Positions 13,405 through 25,200 of a stretch of DNA of 64,000 nt are shown here, piece by piece. Positions within the stretch are counted from its first letter, which is position 1. The number at the start of each line of letters is the position of its first letter. The translations under genes and the position numbers were made by a program. The stretch comes from Pomacea canaliculata (Eukaryota > Mollusca > Gastropoda > Architaenioglossa > Ampullariidae): positions 21,582,927 through 21,646,926 of the forward strand of contig NC_037594.1 in the NCBI RefSeq assembly GCF_003073045.1, read 5' to 3'. The notes beneath the pieces were generated by a model. It did not search any database. It was not told where the DNA came from and saw only the letters and a program-made list of their open reading frames with translations.

Positions 13405-14613
13405 TTACTCTGTGTTTTTGGCTAATTGTAAATCTTTATCTTTATTTCCAATGACCTGTATCTCTGAACCAGGTGTTCGAAGCTTAAATACAACTGGAAT
13501 CTTCTCTAAAGCAGGATTAGTTGTCTGCAAACATCGAACCCAACTAACAAGAGACTCTTTAGTTGCATTGCCAGTAATGACCATTGCAAGGACAGTTCCA
13601 TCATCTTGCTCATGCACACTCCGCTGAGGAACAATACTTTTAGCCTCTTCTTTCTCCCAAAATAAGTTCCAGTTGAACAAGTTGTCATCAGAAGCAGCAG
13701 CAGCTTCTGCTTCAGCATATCTTTTTAGCATTTTCTTGTCTGGGTCTGCACGAAGAATAAAGTATGTCATTGAAGCATAACGCAACCAGCAGGTGAAACC
13801 TCCTTCCACAAAAAGTGGCGTATCAGAATTATGCTTTTCAATGAGGGATTTCTGAGTGTGGCTCTGAGAACTGGCAATGAAGGTTTCCTTTGTGTTTTCA
13901 CCATCAACTCCTTCTCCCTGCCACACAGTAATTTCACTGTCTCTGTCAACACTCATGCGCTTTAGTGCCAAAAGGGCTAACTGAAGCGCATCCACCGGAA
14001 GCTCTTTGGGAATTGGGTATGGGTTGGCATGTTTAAACTTGGGCATCCAGTACATCATACGACGATACTTTCTGAATGCATGAGCCTCTGTTCCAAAGAT
14101 TTTCTCTAGACGAGCACCAAAGTTATGGTCTGGGATCACACCGTAGTCTTCCATCTGATCCATCAGGTCTATAGCGCATTGCTGTTGTTTGGGAAAATGC
14201 TGCCATTCTACCTGCCACGTACTGCGTGGAATCATCTTCTCCTTGGGAAATACTTCTAGAAGTTCTTTATAAACTGATAAGTCTCTGTGTACACCAAAAC
14301 GCTCCATGTTTTCCAATGCCGAATAGATGAACTCAACATGCCCTCGGCGGTATTTAAGCTCTTTAGTTATATATAACTGCACAGCTGAGCAGAATGTCAG
14401 TTTGTCCTTCTCCCTTTTCTGTGCCAGTTCTTCAAATAAGCTGCTAGATTTGATGAAAAGCTGTTTTTGAACTTCGATACTTTTTTCGTCCCTTCCCAAC
14501 ATTGCACACGAACAATGTACATACCGGTTAAATGTTGACTTCGCAAGAAGACTTCTGCGTATAAATAGCGTGTCGAGGACTTTAAATAAAGTCAGGCTGG
14601 CTCTCAACGACAT
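13405..14613 (-). CDS. ECSIT: ECSIT, intronless
   Basis: Evolutionarily conserved signalling intermediate in Toll pathways: a mitochondrial complex I assembly factor and TRAF6/BMP adaptor. Identified from blocks such as TFCSAVQLYITKELKYRRGHVEFIYSALE, YGVIPDHNFGARLEKIFG, RKYRRMMYWMPKFKHANPYP and SVHEQDDGTVLAMVITGN. The start chosen is the Met at 14,613, giving 402 residues (human 431). The following residues MSLRASLTLFKVLDTLFIRRS form a basic, acid-poor leader as expected for mitochondrial import. An in-frame Met at 14,703 would add 30 residues that look less like a presequence. The frame is unbroken with no introns, although the neighbouring genes have 4-30 exons and the vertebrate gene has several. 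The C-terminus ends at NKDKDLQLAKNTE. It is divergent from METTL6. Confidence 0.93.
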   Translation of the reverse strand: MSLRASLTLFKVLDTLFIRRSLLAKSTFNRYVHCSCAMLGRDEKSIEVQKQLFIKSSSLFEELAQKREKDKLTFCSAVQLYITKELKYRRGHVEFIYSALENMERFGVHRDLSVYKELLEVFPKEKMIPRSTWQVEWQHFPKQQQCAIDLMDQMEDYGVIPDHNFGARLEKIFGTEAHAFRKYRRMMYWMPKFKHANPYPIPKELPVDALQLALLALKRMSVDRDSEITVWQGEGVDGENTKETFIASSQSHTQKSLIEKHNSDTPLFVEGGFTCWLRYASMTYFILRADPDKKMLKRYAEAEAAAASDDNLFNWNLFWEKEEAKSIVPQRSVHEQDDGTVLAMVITGNATKESLVSWVRCLQTTNPALEKIPVVFKLRTPGSEIQVIGNKDKDLQLAKNTE

Positions 14614-14790
14614 TGTCTTTATAAATTTTTCTTTGTTGCAAATAAACGACCTTCCTCTGTGTTTACTGTATTCCAGAGCAGGGAATTCCACCCAATGTCG
14701 CACACAGAATTGAACGTAAGGGAAATAACCAAATTTCTATTGGTCAATCTCATTGTAAGGTAGACAACTCTGTCGGATTGCTGTGAAGAG
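14614..14790. promoter_or_regulatory. Bidirectional promoter ECSIT / METTL6 with METTL6 leader exon
   Basis: A strong donor, GAAGAG then GTAAGTGA, sits at 14,790/14,791 on the plus strand. The METTL6 start exon has an acceptor at 15,828, just 15 bases before its ATG. The simplest reading is a METTL6 noncoding first exon ending at 14,790 and a 1,038-bp leader intron. An inverted CCAAT box (ATTGG, 14,739-14,743) lies between the two genes. Transcript starts are not visible. Confidence 0.5.
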
Positions 14791-15828
14791 GTAAGTGAAA
14801 ACAAGTCTTTCGAATGTTTGTAAGCATTTTTCCCGATTTCATACTTAGTTTTTAACATTCAATTTTTAATATAAATTTACTATTATATAAAGATCTCTCA
14901 AACCCTTTAGCTCAACGCTGATAAAAAGAGAAACGGTATAGTATACCGCGGCGTTGAACATGTTATGCTGTACTCTGAAGCACACCTTCGCTGCTAGCAG
15001 TTATTCCACAGCGGTTTTGATTCGATTCTGAATTATTATCATCATTTTGCTTGGGTAACTTATTAAGCTTATGGTTCTTTAACTATTTTCTTTCTTTGCG
15101 TGATTCCGTCCCTTCTTTAGACCAGTTTTTCGTTCCCAGATTCTTTGGCACAGAGCAGTAAGGGCCTTTGTTGTTTCTTTCTCACTCTGCTCAGCTGGAA
15201 TATTGTTAACGTCAGGTGACTGTGTATACATAGATGTAATACAAGTTCGTGGTGTATACAGAGACTATAAATATTATGTTATTTATAGTCTCTCGACTCT
15301 TCCAGTAGTACTGCAAGGTCTACATGCTCTTTAATTGTAGTCTGGTTAGAGGACGTTGGCCTTTGTCTTTGCTGGAAGCTGTACAGGTTGCAATATTCAA
15401 TTCATCGTTTTAGTACAGCAGGGCTTTCTGTAAGGAGATTATTTTTCCTCTTATCTCTTATCCATGATGATTACTTTTCTTGTTGTTTCTTTGTTAGATC
15501 TACAGTATTTACCGTTTGCCAGTTCACACAGCTTTTTTCCAATGTTACAAAATTGAAATAGTCATGTAAAGTACGACCTAATATGCAAACTGAGCATGCA
15601 TGACAGTTATGGCTTCCTCGAAACTGGATATGGTTTATTGCTACATCCAGATAAATATAACGAAAGTTGAAATATCTGAGTTCTTAATCTACGTAATATT
15701 TGCTCTAACAGTGTCAATGTGACTTTAGTCGTTGGTTTTATTTGGATTTCGAAATATTGTATCAATAATGATATTTTGTACCTTTGATGATTTTTTTAAA
15801 CTCTTGTTTTTCTTTTGTGCTTAAATAG
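14791..15828 (+). other. Probable METTL6 5' UTR intron
   Basis: It begins GTAAGTGAAA and ends TTGTGCTTAAATAG after a T-rich tract. No coding potential, repeat or RNA gene was recognised inside it. The assignment rests only on the splice signals and position. Confidence 0.45.
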
Positions 15829-15842
15829 GGTTACATGAAGAA

Positions 15843-18484
15843 ATGTCTTCTGCAGAACCTGCAAGCATTGCTGGGCATGTTGCCCGTGTCTTAACGGTTG
15901 AAGAAGTGACTCGACTTCAAAAGGACAAAATAATTGTGTCTGATTTTAAACAAAGTAAACTGGAAAAAGAAGCAGAGAAAAACTGGGACTTATTTTATAA
16001 AAGGAACACAACAAAATTTTTCAAAGACAGGCATTGGACAAAAAGAGAATTTGAAGAACTGCTGAGTGATGTAAATATATTTAACATAAAAGTACAAATA
16101 AACTTTGATGAATGCTAAACTTGTTTGAATATAGCAAATATTTCCTTAAAGGATAAATATTAATTGTTTAAAATATTTAAAAAATTGTTTTAATATTGTC
16201 TTTCGCTAGGAACACCAATAATCAGCTCCCAACCTTTTTAGTTAAATGACTATGTTTTTGTGTATGTGTGTGTGTGAGAGAGAGATCAGCTGATTCATTG
16301 ATTGATTTGTACATACAAGAGATTACCTCTAGCAAGGGTTTAGGTATCTGAGTGTCAAGTCATTATACAACATTAAGGCTGTCCTTTGTTGTTTTGGCTG
16401 TGTGTGTTTCGAATGGTGCTGAGTGTGAATGAATAAAATGTGAATCCAAAAGTGCATTTGAATGTGTTGCGATGTTATTTTTTATTGAACTGCCCCCGAA
16501 TCGCCTTCTAGGACAAATACGGTGTTCTCTTATCTCATTAGAGAACCACTGTAGACATAATTCAGTTATAAAATCAGTTAAAATTGACTTCTAGATACAT
16601 ATGTACTAAAATTCTACACACAAACATGCATACATGTAAGCTCAGTACCTGAGAGTATGGTGCACATGCATTCCTGCCTACCCACAAACACACAAGAATA
16701 ATAAAAATTGTATATATATATAAACTTTAACTGTTCTTTCAGAGATTTGTGAAAGAATTTAGAATGAGAAAACAATTTATTGATTAATCAGATGGGTTTT
16801 ACCAGCACTTTACAGGCATTATAATTGGCAATTTGAAGACAATATATATGAATATTATTTTTATTTTCAGACTGCAGCAGAGAAAAAATTTCTTTTGGAA
16901 GTTGGCTGTGGTGTGGGCAACTTCATATTCCCTTTGTTAGAAGCAGGTGGAGACAAATCAGTTTTTATATATGCCTGTGATTTTTCTAAAAGAGCAGTGC
17001 AGTTTGTGAAGGTAAAATTAGTTATCAGCTTTTGGGTACAGGCTGATCAGTGTTTAGAGAAGGCTAATCTGTTGGACCAAAATTATTCCTTGATTAACTT
17101 GAAGGAAGTGAAATTAGTTCTAAAGGAAATGTTCTGTTTTGAACAAAATTTTGATTTATTTTCCTTTTCCTTGGCCTTTAATAACATGTAACCTGACACT
17201 TTTTTATGTATCCAATAACTTCATTTTCATTAGGATATATTTTTGAATATTTCTTTTTGCATGATGATCACAGGTTGTTCACATGAATTTTATTTACAGG
17301 ACCATCCCAGTTATGACAGCAGTTCCTGTAAAGTGTTCCAAGCAGACATTACAAATGACATCTCAGAGTTTGTTCCCATGGACTGCATAAATGTTGCTAC
17401 AATGATCTTTGTATTGTCTGCCATACACCCAGACAAAATGGTGCAGGCTTTGATTAATGTATTTAAGGTAAGGGATTAATTTAGTGTCTTTGTTTCTTTA
17501 TAATGATGTGACATACATTTCAAATGCATTTTCTATCCAGTATTTATTACAAGAACTTATTATTAGTATTTTGTTGTATATATATTGATCTACAGCTTAA
17601 AGTATTTAAGCTAATTTTGATAATCAGTACTCCTACTTTTAGTCTTTACACATCTCTCAAACATCCCATCACCTGTTCAATACACAAGTACTTATTTAGA
17701 AACTTTATGTAATGTGTGATTGTACTTAAATATACGCTGTCATATTTTTTTATGTAGTCATGGAACTGATGTATTGTCCACTGATGTATTGTCCTTGATG
17801 CGGGCGTGTGTGTGTGTGGGTGTGTGTGTGCTCACTTCTGCCATTGCTGATGTCTTTGATTTTTACTCTGACTGCTTGCATGCTGGAAGACAAATCTCCT
17901 TTTCTGGACAATAAAGTAATCTTATTACTTGGGTTAAAATCATCTTTTATAATTGCTTCATTCAGGTTTTAAAGCCAGGTGGTTTTCTGCTTTTTCGAGA
18001 CTATGGTCTGTATGATCATGCCATGTTACGGTTTGAACCAGGACATAAACTGTCAGAAAACTTTTATGTGAGGCAAGATGGGACACGTGCATTCTACTTT
18101 TCTATTGGTAAGCTCTCTTTGTCTGTGAAAACGTCTTTTTTTCAAAGACTGGTAAATGTGCCTTTAATCTGGTCTTGACTGAAAACTTAAAGGACATAGA
18201 GACTAAAAGCTTATTTTTTAACAACAGAAAAACTGCAAGAAATTGCTGAGAGTGCAGGCTTCAAAGTGGTGGAGATCCATTATGTGAAGAGAGAGACTGT
18301 CAACAGGAAAGAAAGTATTTGTGTTCCCAGGATATTTGTGCAAGCCAAATTTTCCAAGCCTTTGTCACCACCTGAGATACATCTTCCTGAAAGACCTGTG
18401 ATACAAGAGAAAGATCAGGCAAATAGTGCTTGTCTTGAAGCAAAGAGGTGCAATGGAAATGCAAATGATAGAATTGATAGCTAA
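15843..18484 (+). CDS. METTL6: tRNA N3-methylcytidine methyltransferase METTL6
   Basis: SAM-dependent enzyme that makes m3C at position 32 of tRNA-Ser in animals. Five exons: 15843-16070, 16871-17011, 17300-17467, 17966-18107, 18228-18484, all GT-AG with consistent phase, giving 311 residues (human about 284). Family blocks are DFKQSKLEKEAEKNWDLFYK, NTTKFFKDRHWTKREFEEL, the SAM-binding EVGCGVGN (residues 86-93), CDFSKRAV, MIFVLSAIHPDKM, FRDYGLYDHAMLRF and NFYVRQDGTRAFYF. These match METTL6 better than METTL2 or METTL8 as I remember them, notably the DFKQ-KLE-EA-KNWDLFYKRN start. The last 40 residues after KFSKPLSPP are extra and low in complexity. AATAAA follows at 18,487. Gene order: divergent from ECSIT, convergent with RIF1. 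Confidence 0.92.
16377..16530 (+). repeat. Second copy of the 8.4-kb dispersed repeat, in METTL6 intron 1
   Basis: It shares GGCTGTCCTTTG, TTTTGGCTGTGTG and a following GTGAATGAAT block with 8,378-8,450. A CCCCCGAATCGCC-type segment stands where the other copy has CCCTCTGGGATAAATAAAG. It is diverged, and no target-site duplication could be placed. Confidence 0.45.
17770..17935 (+). repeat. Retroposon tail-like repeat in METTL6 intron 3
   Basis: A GT-rich microsatellite (17,800-17,832) is followed by a stretch ending GGACAATAAAGTAATCTTATTACTT. This resembles the GGGA(C/T)AATAAAGT tails of CR1/L2-class retroposons, as at 8,570. It stops 30 bases before the exon 4 acceptor at 17,965. Confidence 0.35.
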
Positions 18485-18849
18485 CAAATAAAAAGAAACT
18501 TGTTAATTCTGAGATGTGATTCAGATATGCAGTGTGCTAGCATGCACACGAACAAGTGTTTGGAAAACGGCAACATGAATGGCTGCATATCTGAATGCAT
18601 GCAAGTCTGTGAATATGTTTGACATGAACTATATCATTTTTGTTTTGTTTCATTTGTGATGCAAAACATACTAAAGACATTAAATATATATCTACACACG
18701 TCTTCTTTCACCTTTGACTCATTTTATCTTATGTCCTGTTTTGTGCGGGGTATAAAGTGGCAGTTTTTAAACTACAATTTCTTCAAGATTATTTTATTTA
18801 GTTCTCTTAAGTCTTTGTTGAAAAGGAAAAGCTCTGAATGCTTTCAATA

Positions 18850-19110
18850 GTTGGGGTTGGAGTGACGTTAACTGTATGACTGGGTAGAACTACACCATTT
18901 TTGTATATTTTTAACCTTTAGTGAGAGGCCCTGAGTTCATATCTTGTCTTGGGACACTGGCTATAGTGATCTGTATGTACGTATAGGCTGTCCATCGATG
19001 ATTTTCCTTGGTTTCTCACTTCACCATGGGACTGATGGTTCTACTTTCAGGATTTTCGCTTAAAGTTTTTGGCTTTTAGCAAACCCCCAAATAAACTCTA
19101 TACATTGTTT
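18850..19110 (+). repeat. SINE-like repeat downstream of METTL6
   Basis: CCCTGAGTTCATATCTTG resembles a pol III B box and matches CCCGAGTTCAAATCTTGCC at 42,470 in the better candidate. The rest is too diverged to set ends. It lies in the 0.86-kb gap between the METTL6 stop and the tRNA gene, where nothing else was recognised. Confidence 0.3.
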
Positions 19111-19327
19111 ACATTCCCTAGCAATACATTCTAATCTTGTACTTCATGTTGCTCAATGTGCCTATATACCTATCTCCCCGTCCATTGTCATTTACCTAAT
19201 GTTCGTTTATCATTACTAGTCAGCGCAGAGTACGACCTATCTTGGTCATGCTAGTATACAGATTATTGTTATTATTAACTCAAATGTTGGTGGGATGATG
19301 ACAATGTTTTACAGACAAGGAAGAGGG

Positions 19328-19336
19328 AAAAAAAAT
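19328..19336 (-). terminator. Pol III T-run terminator of tRNA-Leu
   Basis: A run of A on the plus strand reads as T on the minus strand, a few bases after the 3' end of the tRNA body. This is the standard pol III stop signal. Confidence 0.8.
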
Positions 19337-19341
19337 TATTT

Positions 19342-19424
19342 GTCAGAAGTGGGATTCGAACCCACGCCTGGAGAACCAGACTGCGACCTGAACGCAGCGC
19401 CTTGGACCGCTCGGCCATCCTGAC
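19342..19424 (-). tRNA. tRNA-Leu (anticodon CAG)
   Basis: An 83-nt cloverleaf on the minus strand: acceptor GTCAGGA pairing with TTCTGAC, D arm GCCGAGCGGTCCAAGGC, anticodon stem CTGCG/CGCAG around loop TTCAGGT (anticodon CAG), a long class II variable arm as required for leucine, and T arm GTGGG-TTCGAAT-CCCAC. Box A and box B promoters are intact, and there is no intron. An eight-T run just past the gene on the minus strand (plus 19,328-19,336) is a pol III terminator. It closely resembles the vertebrate tRNA-Leu-CAG sequence, so I judge it functional. Confidence 0.96.
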
Positions 19425-20000
19425 ACATAATGAGTCGCAGTCTCTTAAAGCTTATATTATGTACTTCTCTGTGGCACTCCCGTTTCATGATCTAAACATG
19501 CGTGTATCCAGCAACTTTCGTGATAAAGAAATAAAGCAGCGAATGGTTCATTTTCTATAATTGTGTCCACCCTGCAAAAAGAAAGTAAACAATATCAGTT
19601 GCGCACAGCTTGTCATAGCAAAGGTGCATTATATGTCGACGAGAACTACTACTCATCAGACTCAATACGCTCTTCGGTATTTATTTTATGTGGGTTTCGT
19701 TTTTTAAACCGCGTCAGTACTGATACTAAACGATCGATGATTTGTGGACATTTTTTCACTCTCCAACGAGTCATAGAAGAGAAAAGTAACGTAACCGGGT
19801 GTCTCCAATCTGGCGTCCAGTCCACTTCTTTGTCAGCTACCCTTTCCTCTGCCTCGTCGACATCCTCCCTGGTCTTGGTTAGGGTGTCGTGTCGATCTTG
19901 GGCCTGAAATGTTTGGGTTTTGCAGTTCAATGTCAAAGCGAATGCGAGGACTGCACCTTCAGTTTAAAGCTTATGCTTTATAAAACACTGTCAATTGTAG
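19425..20000. other. Intergenic, one unrecognised 95-codon minus frame
   Basis: A minus-strand frame at 19,649-19,936 encodes 95 charged residues, including TREDVDEAEERVADKEVDW. I recognise no family. It has no visible splice or promoter context and lies next to a LINE endonuclease remnant, so it may be LINE debris or chance. Confidence 0.2.
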
Positions 20001-20079
20001 ACACTATCGATAATTACCGCGTCCGGATATGCCTGTTGATACTCGATTTGAAGCGTTCGGCAGCAAAATAAAGTCGATC

Positions 20080-20990
20080 TGGTTATGGATTGAATTATTG
20101 GAGTGTCATGTCGCTTGACGTGAATTTTTCTTTTGAAGATGCTGAGTCAACCTGCAGACGAGCGAACTTAAGAAGCCGCAGACTTAACTTACCCGCCCTA
20201 CTGTGCATAGATGTCTGGACTCACTTTTGCATTGAAATCCCCGATCACGGCGAGGATATCTTTCTGGGAACTGTTTTGATCACTTGTTCTATCTGTTCAT
20301 AGAATTTTTCATTTCATCACTGTGCGTAGAACTAGGAGCGTACGCCCGAATGATTATGCAATATTTAGGCCTGGAAGTTATGAGAATACAGATTAGCGGA
20401 GAAGCTGAGGACTGCTACCTCTTTGTGGAGAGAAACTCCATACTATGCATTAAGATCTTTTCCACTCAACCACGGTTTGTGGTATTTGTCCGTAAATGTC
20501 TCTTCAAATCCAGTCCACCGTACCTCTGCCAGTCCCACCCATATCGCTTGAACTCTCGGGTGAGCTCACGCACTTTGCCAAACTGGTTAAGCCTAATATA
20601 TTACACATTCCAATTGGTCTCGTTTTGGAAGATCTTTTCCTTCATCGGTGTCAGCTCTGCTCTTAGGTTCTGATGGGGCAGACCGTCCTGTAAGAGGTGG
20701 GCCATGATGCAGGATCTCATTAGGGGCTCTCCACAATGTGGAACTTGGTGTATATGTATATATGACGTCCGATTATGGAATAGTAATCCATCCTCCATAA
20801 GTTTCCTGTTCTCTTGTCTAGACCACACATTGAGTGTTATTGAAGCCATCTTTTATTTTGCTTGACTTTGATTATTGTCTTGTCTCAGCAAAGCTGACTT
20901 GAGGGCCTATAGGGCCCGCTTCCTCCGCCAGCCTGTCAGCTGTCATACTGAGAGGGGATCCACTGCTTAGTTGATTGTTGTAGGCTTCTC
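20080..20990 (-). mobile_element. LINE 5' region and endonuclease fragment, degenerate
   Basis: On the minus strand, 20,990-20,870 resembles a LINE leader (AAGTCAAGCAAAATAAAAGA before a start-like ATGGC). It is followed by a broken apurinic-type endonuclease: ELTREFKRYG, then ILAVIGDFNAKV in another frame near 20,250. Stops and frame changes are frequent. The GDFNA block is the conserved catalytic Asp-Asn motif of LINE endonucleases. It is probably the 5' half of the same family as the 43.6-kb copy. Confidence 0.65.
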
Positions 20991-22269
20991 CAGTTATCGA
21001 GATCTAATGTACATGTTAAGATACTATCTCTGCTTTTAAATGCAACAAAATCATTTCACACAGCTTTTAACATTTGTTGCTCTCTTCAAGCACCACAAAT
21101 GTCTTTTTTTTTTTTTTTTTTTACTCTGAAGCAAGCTTGTTCCTCAGTAAATACATTAAACATTTATATCCTAGGTACAATACTACCACAGTGCATCTCT
21201 GTCAATAGTAATAAGTCTTTTGTTCTGAATATATAACAAAATGTAACTGACTAAATCATACTCATGGGCTGTCTGCAGATAATTGCATGACAGGTTTAGA
21301 TCTTCCATAATTTCAGATGAAAGCACTTGCTGGAAGTACACTCAGAAAGCCAAAATGAAACAGGAGTAAAAATTTGAAGTTTAAAATTCTAACATCAACA
21401 AGATGCAATAACATTATACAAATAGCATTTTATCACGCTGTAGTACAAGCATGGCAAAGATGTATCAAGACTGCTTACTAATATTCATATATAGGCTACT
21501 TCAGGATTCTAATGCAAACTTTAAATCAAGAAATAATATAAAAGATGTGGGGAAAACAATAGTACTTGCTGAATGTTCCAAATAAAAATATTATGATATG
21601 CAATATGCACTAAGCAGGTCTTGGGATGCTTTATAAAAAATATGGTGGTTTCATCCTAAAAATATGTTAAGAAAACAAAAATAGGGAAAATGCTCCATAC
21701 ACACAAAAATACTTGCAAACCGTATCAGAGATTTACAGGCTACAACATAGCTACTGTAGGTATTCTCTGGTTGTCTATGGTGGCATAACAGACAAGAAAG
21801 GTGCCATCTTTGAAAACTTTTTATGCAGTAAAGGTTGCCAACCCACCAAAACTAATGACACTATTGCTATCATGACTACTGCAAGCAATCTGCAAATTCC
21901 ATCTGAAGTTTTATTTAAAAAATATTTAGGAATGATTGGTTTCACATTCCATAATTAGCACAATTATACTGCTACAAGTGAACTGTGTAATGGTCAGCAA
22001 ACAAGAGGAGACTTACATGTGGCTTGAGGCTTGATGCAGTGGCTTACTAATTTAAATTCTTGTGCTGTAGGCCTTTGTTATTTTTGTTATTGTTATTTAT
22101 CATCCTATTATTAAATAATCATTATCTAAACAGCATTAATCTCAGCATGATATTTGTTCAAGTAAATTTCTTTGAAAATAGCAATAAATGGGAAATATTC
22201 TGTTTTTCTCAGTATTATACTATTTAAATCATTCATCTGACACACATTCAAAGCTCATATACAAGGAAC
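20991..22269. other. RIF1 3' flank, nothing recognised
   Basis: AT-rich sequence downstream of the RIF1 stop, with a 22-base T run at 21,101-21,122. No gene, RNA or repeat family was recognised. The portion nearest 22,269 is presumably RIF1 3' UTR. Confidence 0.4.
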
Positions 22270-25200
22270 CTATGAGTCTGACAAGCTACAACGAGATTTG
22301 ATTGTATCAAACACTATGCTGGTTAAGTTGGACAGTTGCTTGTGAAACTCAAACAGTTCTGAATTTGTCAGTTGATTAATATCTTCACTGCTGCAAGACT
22401 TTATCAGAGAACTGAGTTTTTTCAGACTTGGAGTTTTCTTCAGATCACATATGCTTGTTGGTGGTTCTAAAGGAGGCTCAGGGGTCAATGTTGGTGGTTC
22501 TAGGTGAGGCTGAATTTGTGGGGATTCTGCTGCTGGCCAACTGTCTACCTCCAAGTCATCGGGTCCTTCTATGCTGCTGTTGAGGTCCTCATCTGTAACA
22601 GTGTTTTGAGACCAGTTCATGCTACATAAGGCATTTAATTAAAAAAAATCAGAATGTACTGAAACCATTTCCCCATCCCACAAAAGATAATGAAACAGTG
22701 CATTTCTATTAAAAAAAAACAAAACCAAAATACCCTACAAAGAAGACTATGCCATATAACCAGAAAGGTGTTAGAAAAGCTTGGAACGAAAAATTGGGTT
22801 TTCAAAACTACAGAATTTTAAGATATATCTCTGCATTAATACTTTTTAGGATAGCAATTACTTAGCTCTTGATACAACTAACAGGCAAAGATAAATCATT
22901 ACGTACCATCTGCCTTGTCTGAGAACAGCTCCTTGAGTGCTTCATCAGCACTAGGCAGTTCCTCATTTTCAACTTCTGGCAGCTTCTCCCAAGCTCGAAC
23001 TACTGAAGACTTTGCTGATACAGAAAGATACAATCTTTCATATAACTATACTTACAACTAGCTTTAATGGCTAGGTCTGAGGAACATTAGATTTAAAAGA
23101 TACATTAATAAAGGATTTTCTATGATGATGCTTTCTGTTTCATGAAAACATGCTATAAAGACAATAGGAGAAAAAGGGAACAGGACTAGCAGATACAAAG
23201 AAAGACATACTTTTCACGGACTCCTGGTCACTACTGCTTCCTTCGACTAATGCTGAGGAAAGTCTCTTGGAATGATTGGCATAATACCTCTGGAGAGCTC
23301 CTCGCACAACATCCACCTTAGGGGTTTTCACAGGCATAAGCTGAATGTCTACCTCAGTTAGCCTTGCCAGATCACCGATTGTATGCACACCCCGAGATTT
23401 CATGAGCTGACTGAGACCCCGATGCCTACCAAACAGATAGTCATTTTTTAAAGCATTCTCAGATTTAATTTAGAAATCTGCTTCAAAGACAACAGTTGAA
23501 TTTGTGGTTTAACTTGATTGAGAAAAACGTCTTATAAGCAATGACCTCATACAAGGCCCAACACAAGAAAGCTGTAATTACAGTTATAAATATGGGCCCT
23601 TCCTCCCATCAAACAGACTTCAAATTTAAAAAAAAAAAACAACCAAAAAAACTAAGAATAAATTGTAAAAATGCTGGCTAGTATTTTACAATGATAGGGC
23701 GACAATACTGACCAGACTGATGAAGTCAACTGTGGTAGGATTATCTCTGCTGACTTGCTGCAATCTACTAAAGCTGGGAAAATAGGATCTTTGGAATTCA
23801 GCTGTGAGTCTTGTGTGCTGCAATAGCTGTTCTGGGATGTCTTGTTGCTCATCTGGGAACTTTCTGGTGAACAGGATCTCTGGAAACAAAGCAAAACACT
23901 GTTGTGTACATGCTGATGTCTGGAGGTGTAGGATCAAATATTCAAGACATGACTACAGGCAAAATACAGTAGATAGCACTGTCACTACAAAGACTACAGA
24001 TCAACATTTTAAATATGTTGTGTCAGCTGTCCTGATCCAATCTTTCCAGCTACGATAATGTTAATCTTTGTCGACCTATGTTGTTAGTTGTAGCTAACTG
24101 CACTTCAGATAGAATAGAAGCAGAGACTATAGTAGCACCTATGAATGTTCTATGAGAAGTGTCTGATCTACTGCGGCTGTTGCTTCAACAAAATGAATTC
24201 CAGAGGAATCAAACTCTCTGAAACATTTTTTCATTTTCCTCTCAGTTGTGATCCCTGCCATTTGGTACTTATAATGTTGCACAAGAATCGTTGAAATAGT
24301 TGTTTAGACAGAGAGCATGCATGTCTCTACCATGAGAATGTATGCATGGATTTATACCTAATCTGTGAGTTCAATGCACATTACAAGTATTCACGTGTAT
24401 TCACAATTACCCATACACTTCCTTATTTCCAAATGTAATCAAGGAAAGTGTGATATTACTACGAATCTAATTACGACACTTACGTGCTCATACACTGTAA
24501 TAATAACATGCACAACAGCTTCAGTGCTCTAAAGAAGTACTCTTGACTAAAAACACACCAGTCTACGACCAAAATCTATCGCTAATGATGCATGTTCACC
24601 AGAATGACTCCCAACTCTATTACCTTGCGGCGCAGCCTTGTCAGCTTATGTTGGCTATGTTCTTTACTGGAGTGAGCAGGCTGAAGAGACAGATACTGAT
24701 AAAGCAGAAAAAAGCAAGGTACATGCCATAAGAAAGAAACTGAAAAAAGAAAAACACATACTAAGAGAAGAACAAAGGACTCCAATATACACTACATGTA
24801 TATTGAAAATAATGTCAAAAAGAAAAATTTAGAAACAAGGCGCAGTAAAGAAAATCTAAGGTTATTTATTAACTACAAGCATTTTCTTGAAGATGCAGGC
24901 ACTATCTCTATGTGGACAGTTTTTTTTGGCAGAAAACACAAGATTCAGGAAGAGTTTTAAGATTTACATAATGTAAATAATGTAAGTAAATGTTTTCCCA
25001 TCTTGTGCCTGTTTCTTCAAGAAAAAAAAGCGCACTGGAAGAAAAATCGGCAGAAAGTGTGTGCAAATTACATGCAAAGTTGCAGTGTGTGCACACATAT
25101 ATATATATAAATACGATTTTGCAAGTCTGCATCTGACACAATCCCATTATGCATGGAATATATGCAAATTCTGCTGCACTACTGATGTTGCATATATTTA

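Noticed and set aside
14614-14703. Upstream in-frame start for ECSIT
   Set aside because: The added 30 residues do not resemble a presequence, while Met at 14,613 begins a good mitochondrial leader; kept as an alternative only.
22593-22622. More obvious acceptor for the last RIF1 exon at 22,622
   Set aside because: Using it with the phase of exon 29 gives an immediate stop; the AG at 22,593 restores the frame into the conserved C-terminus.
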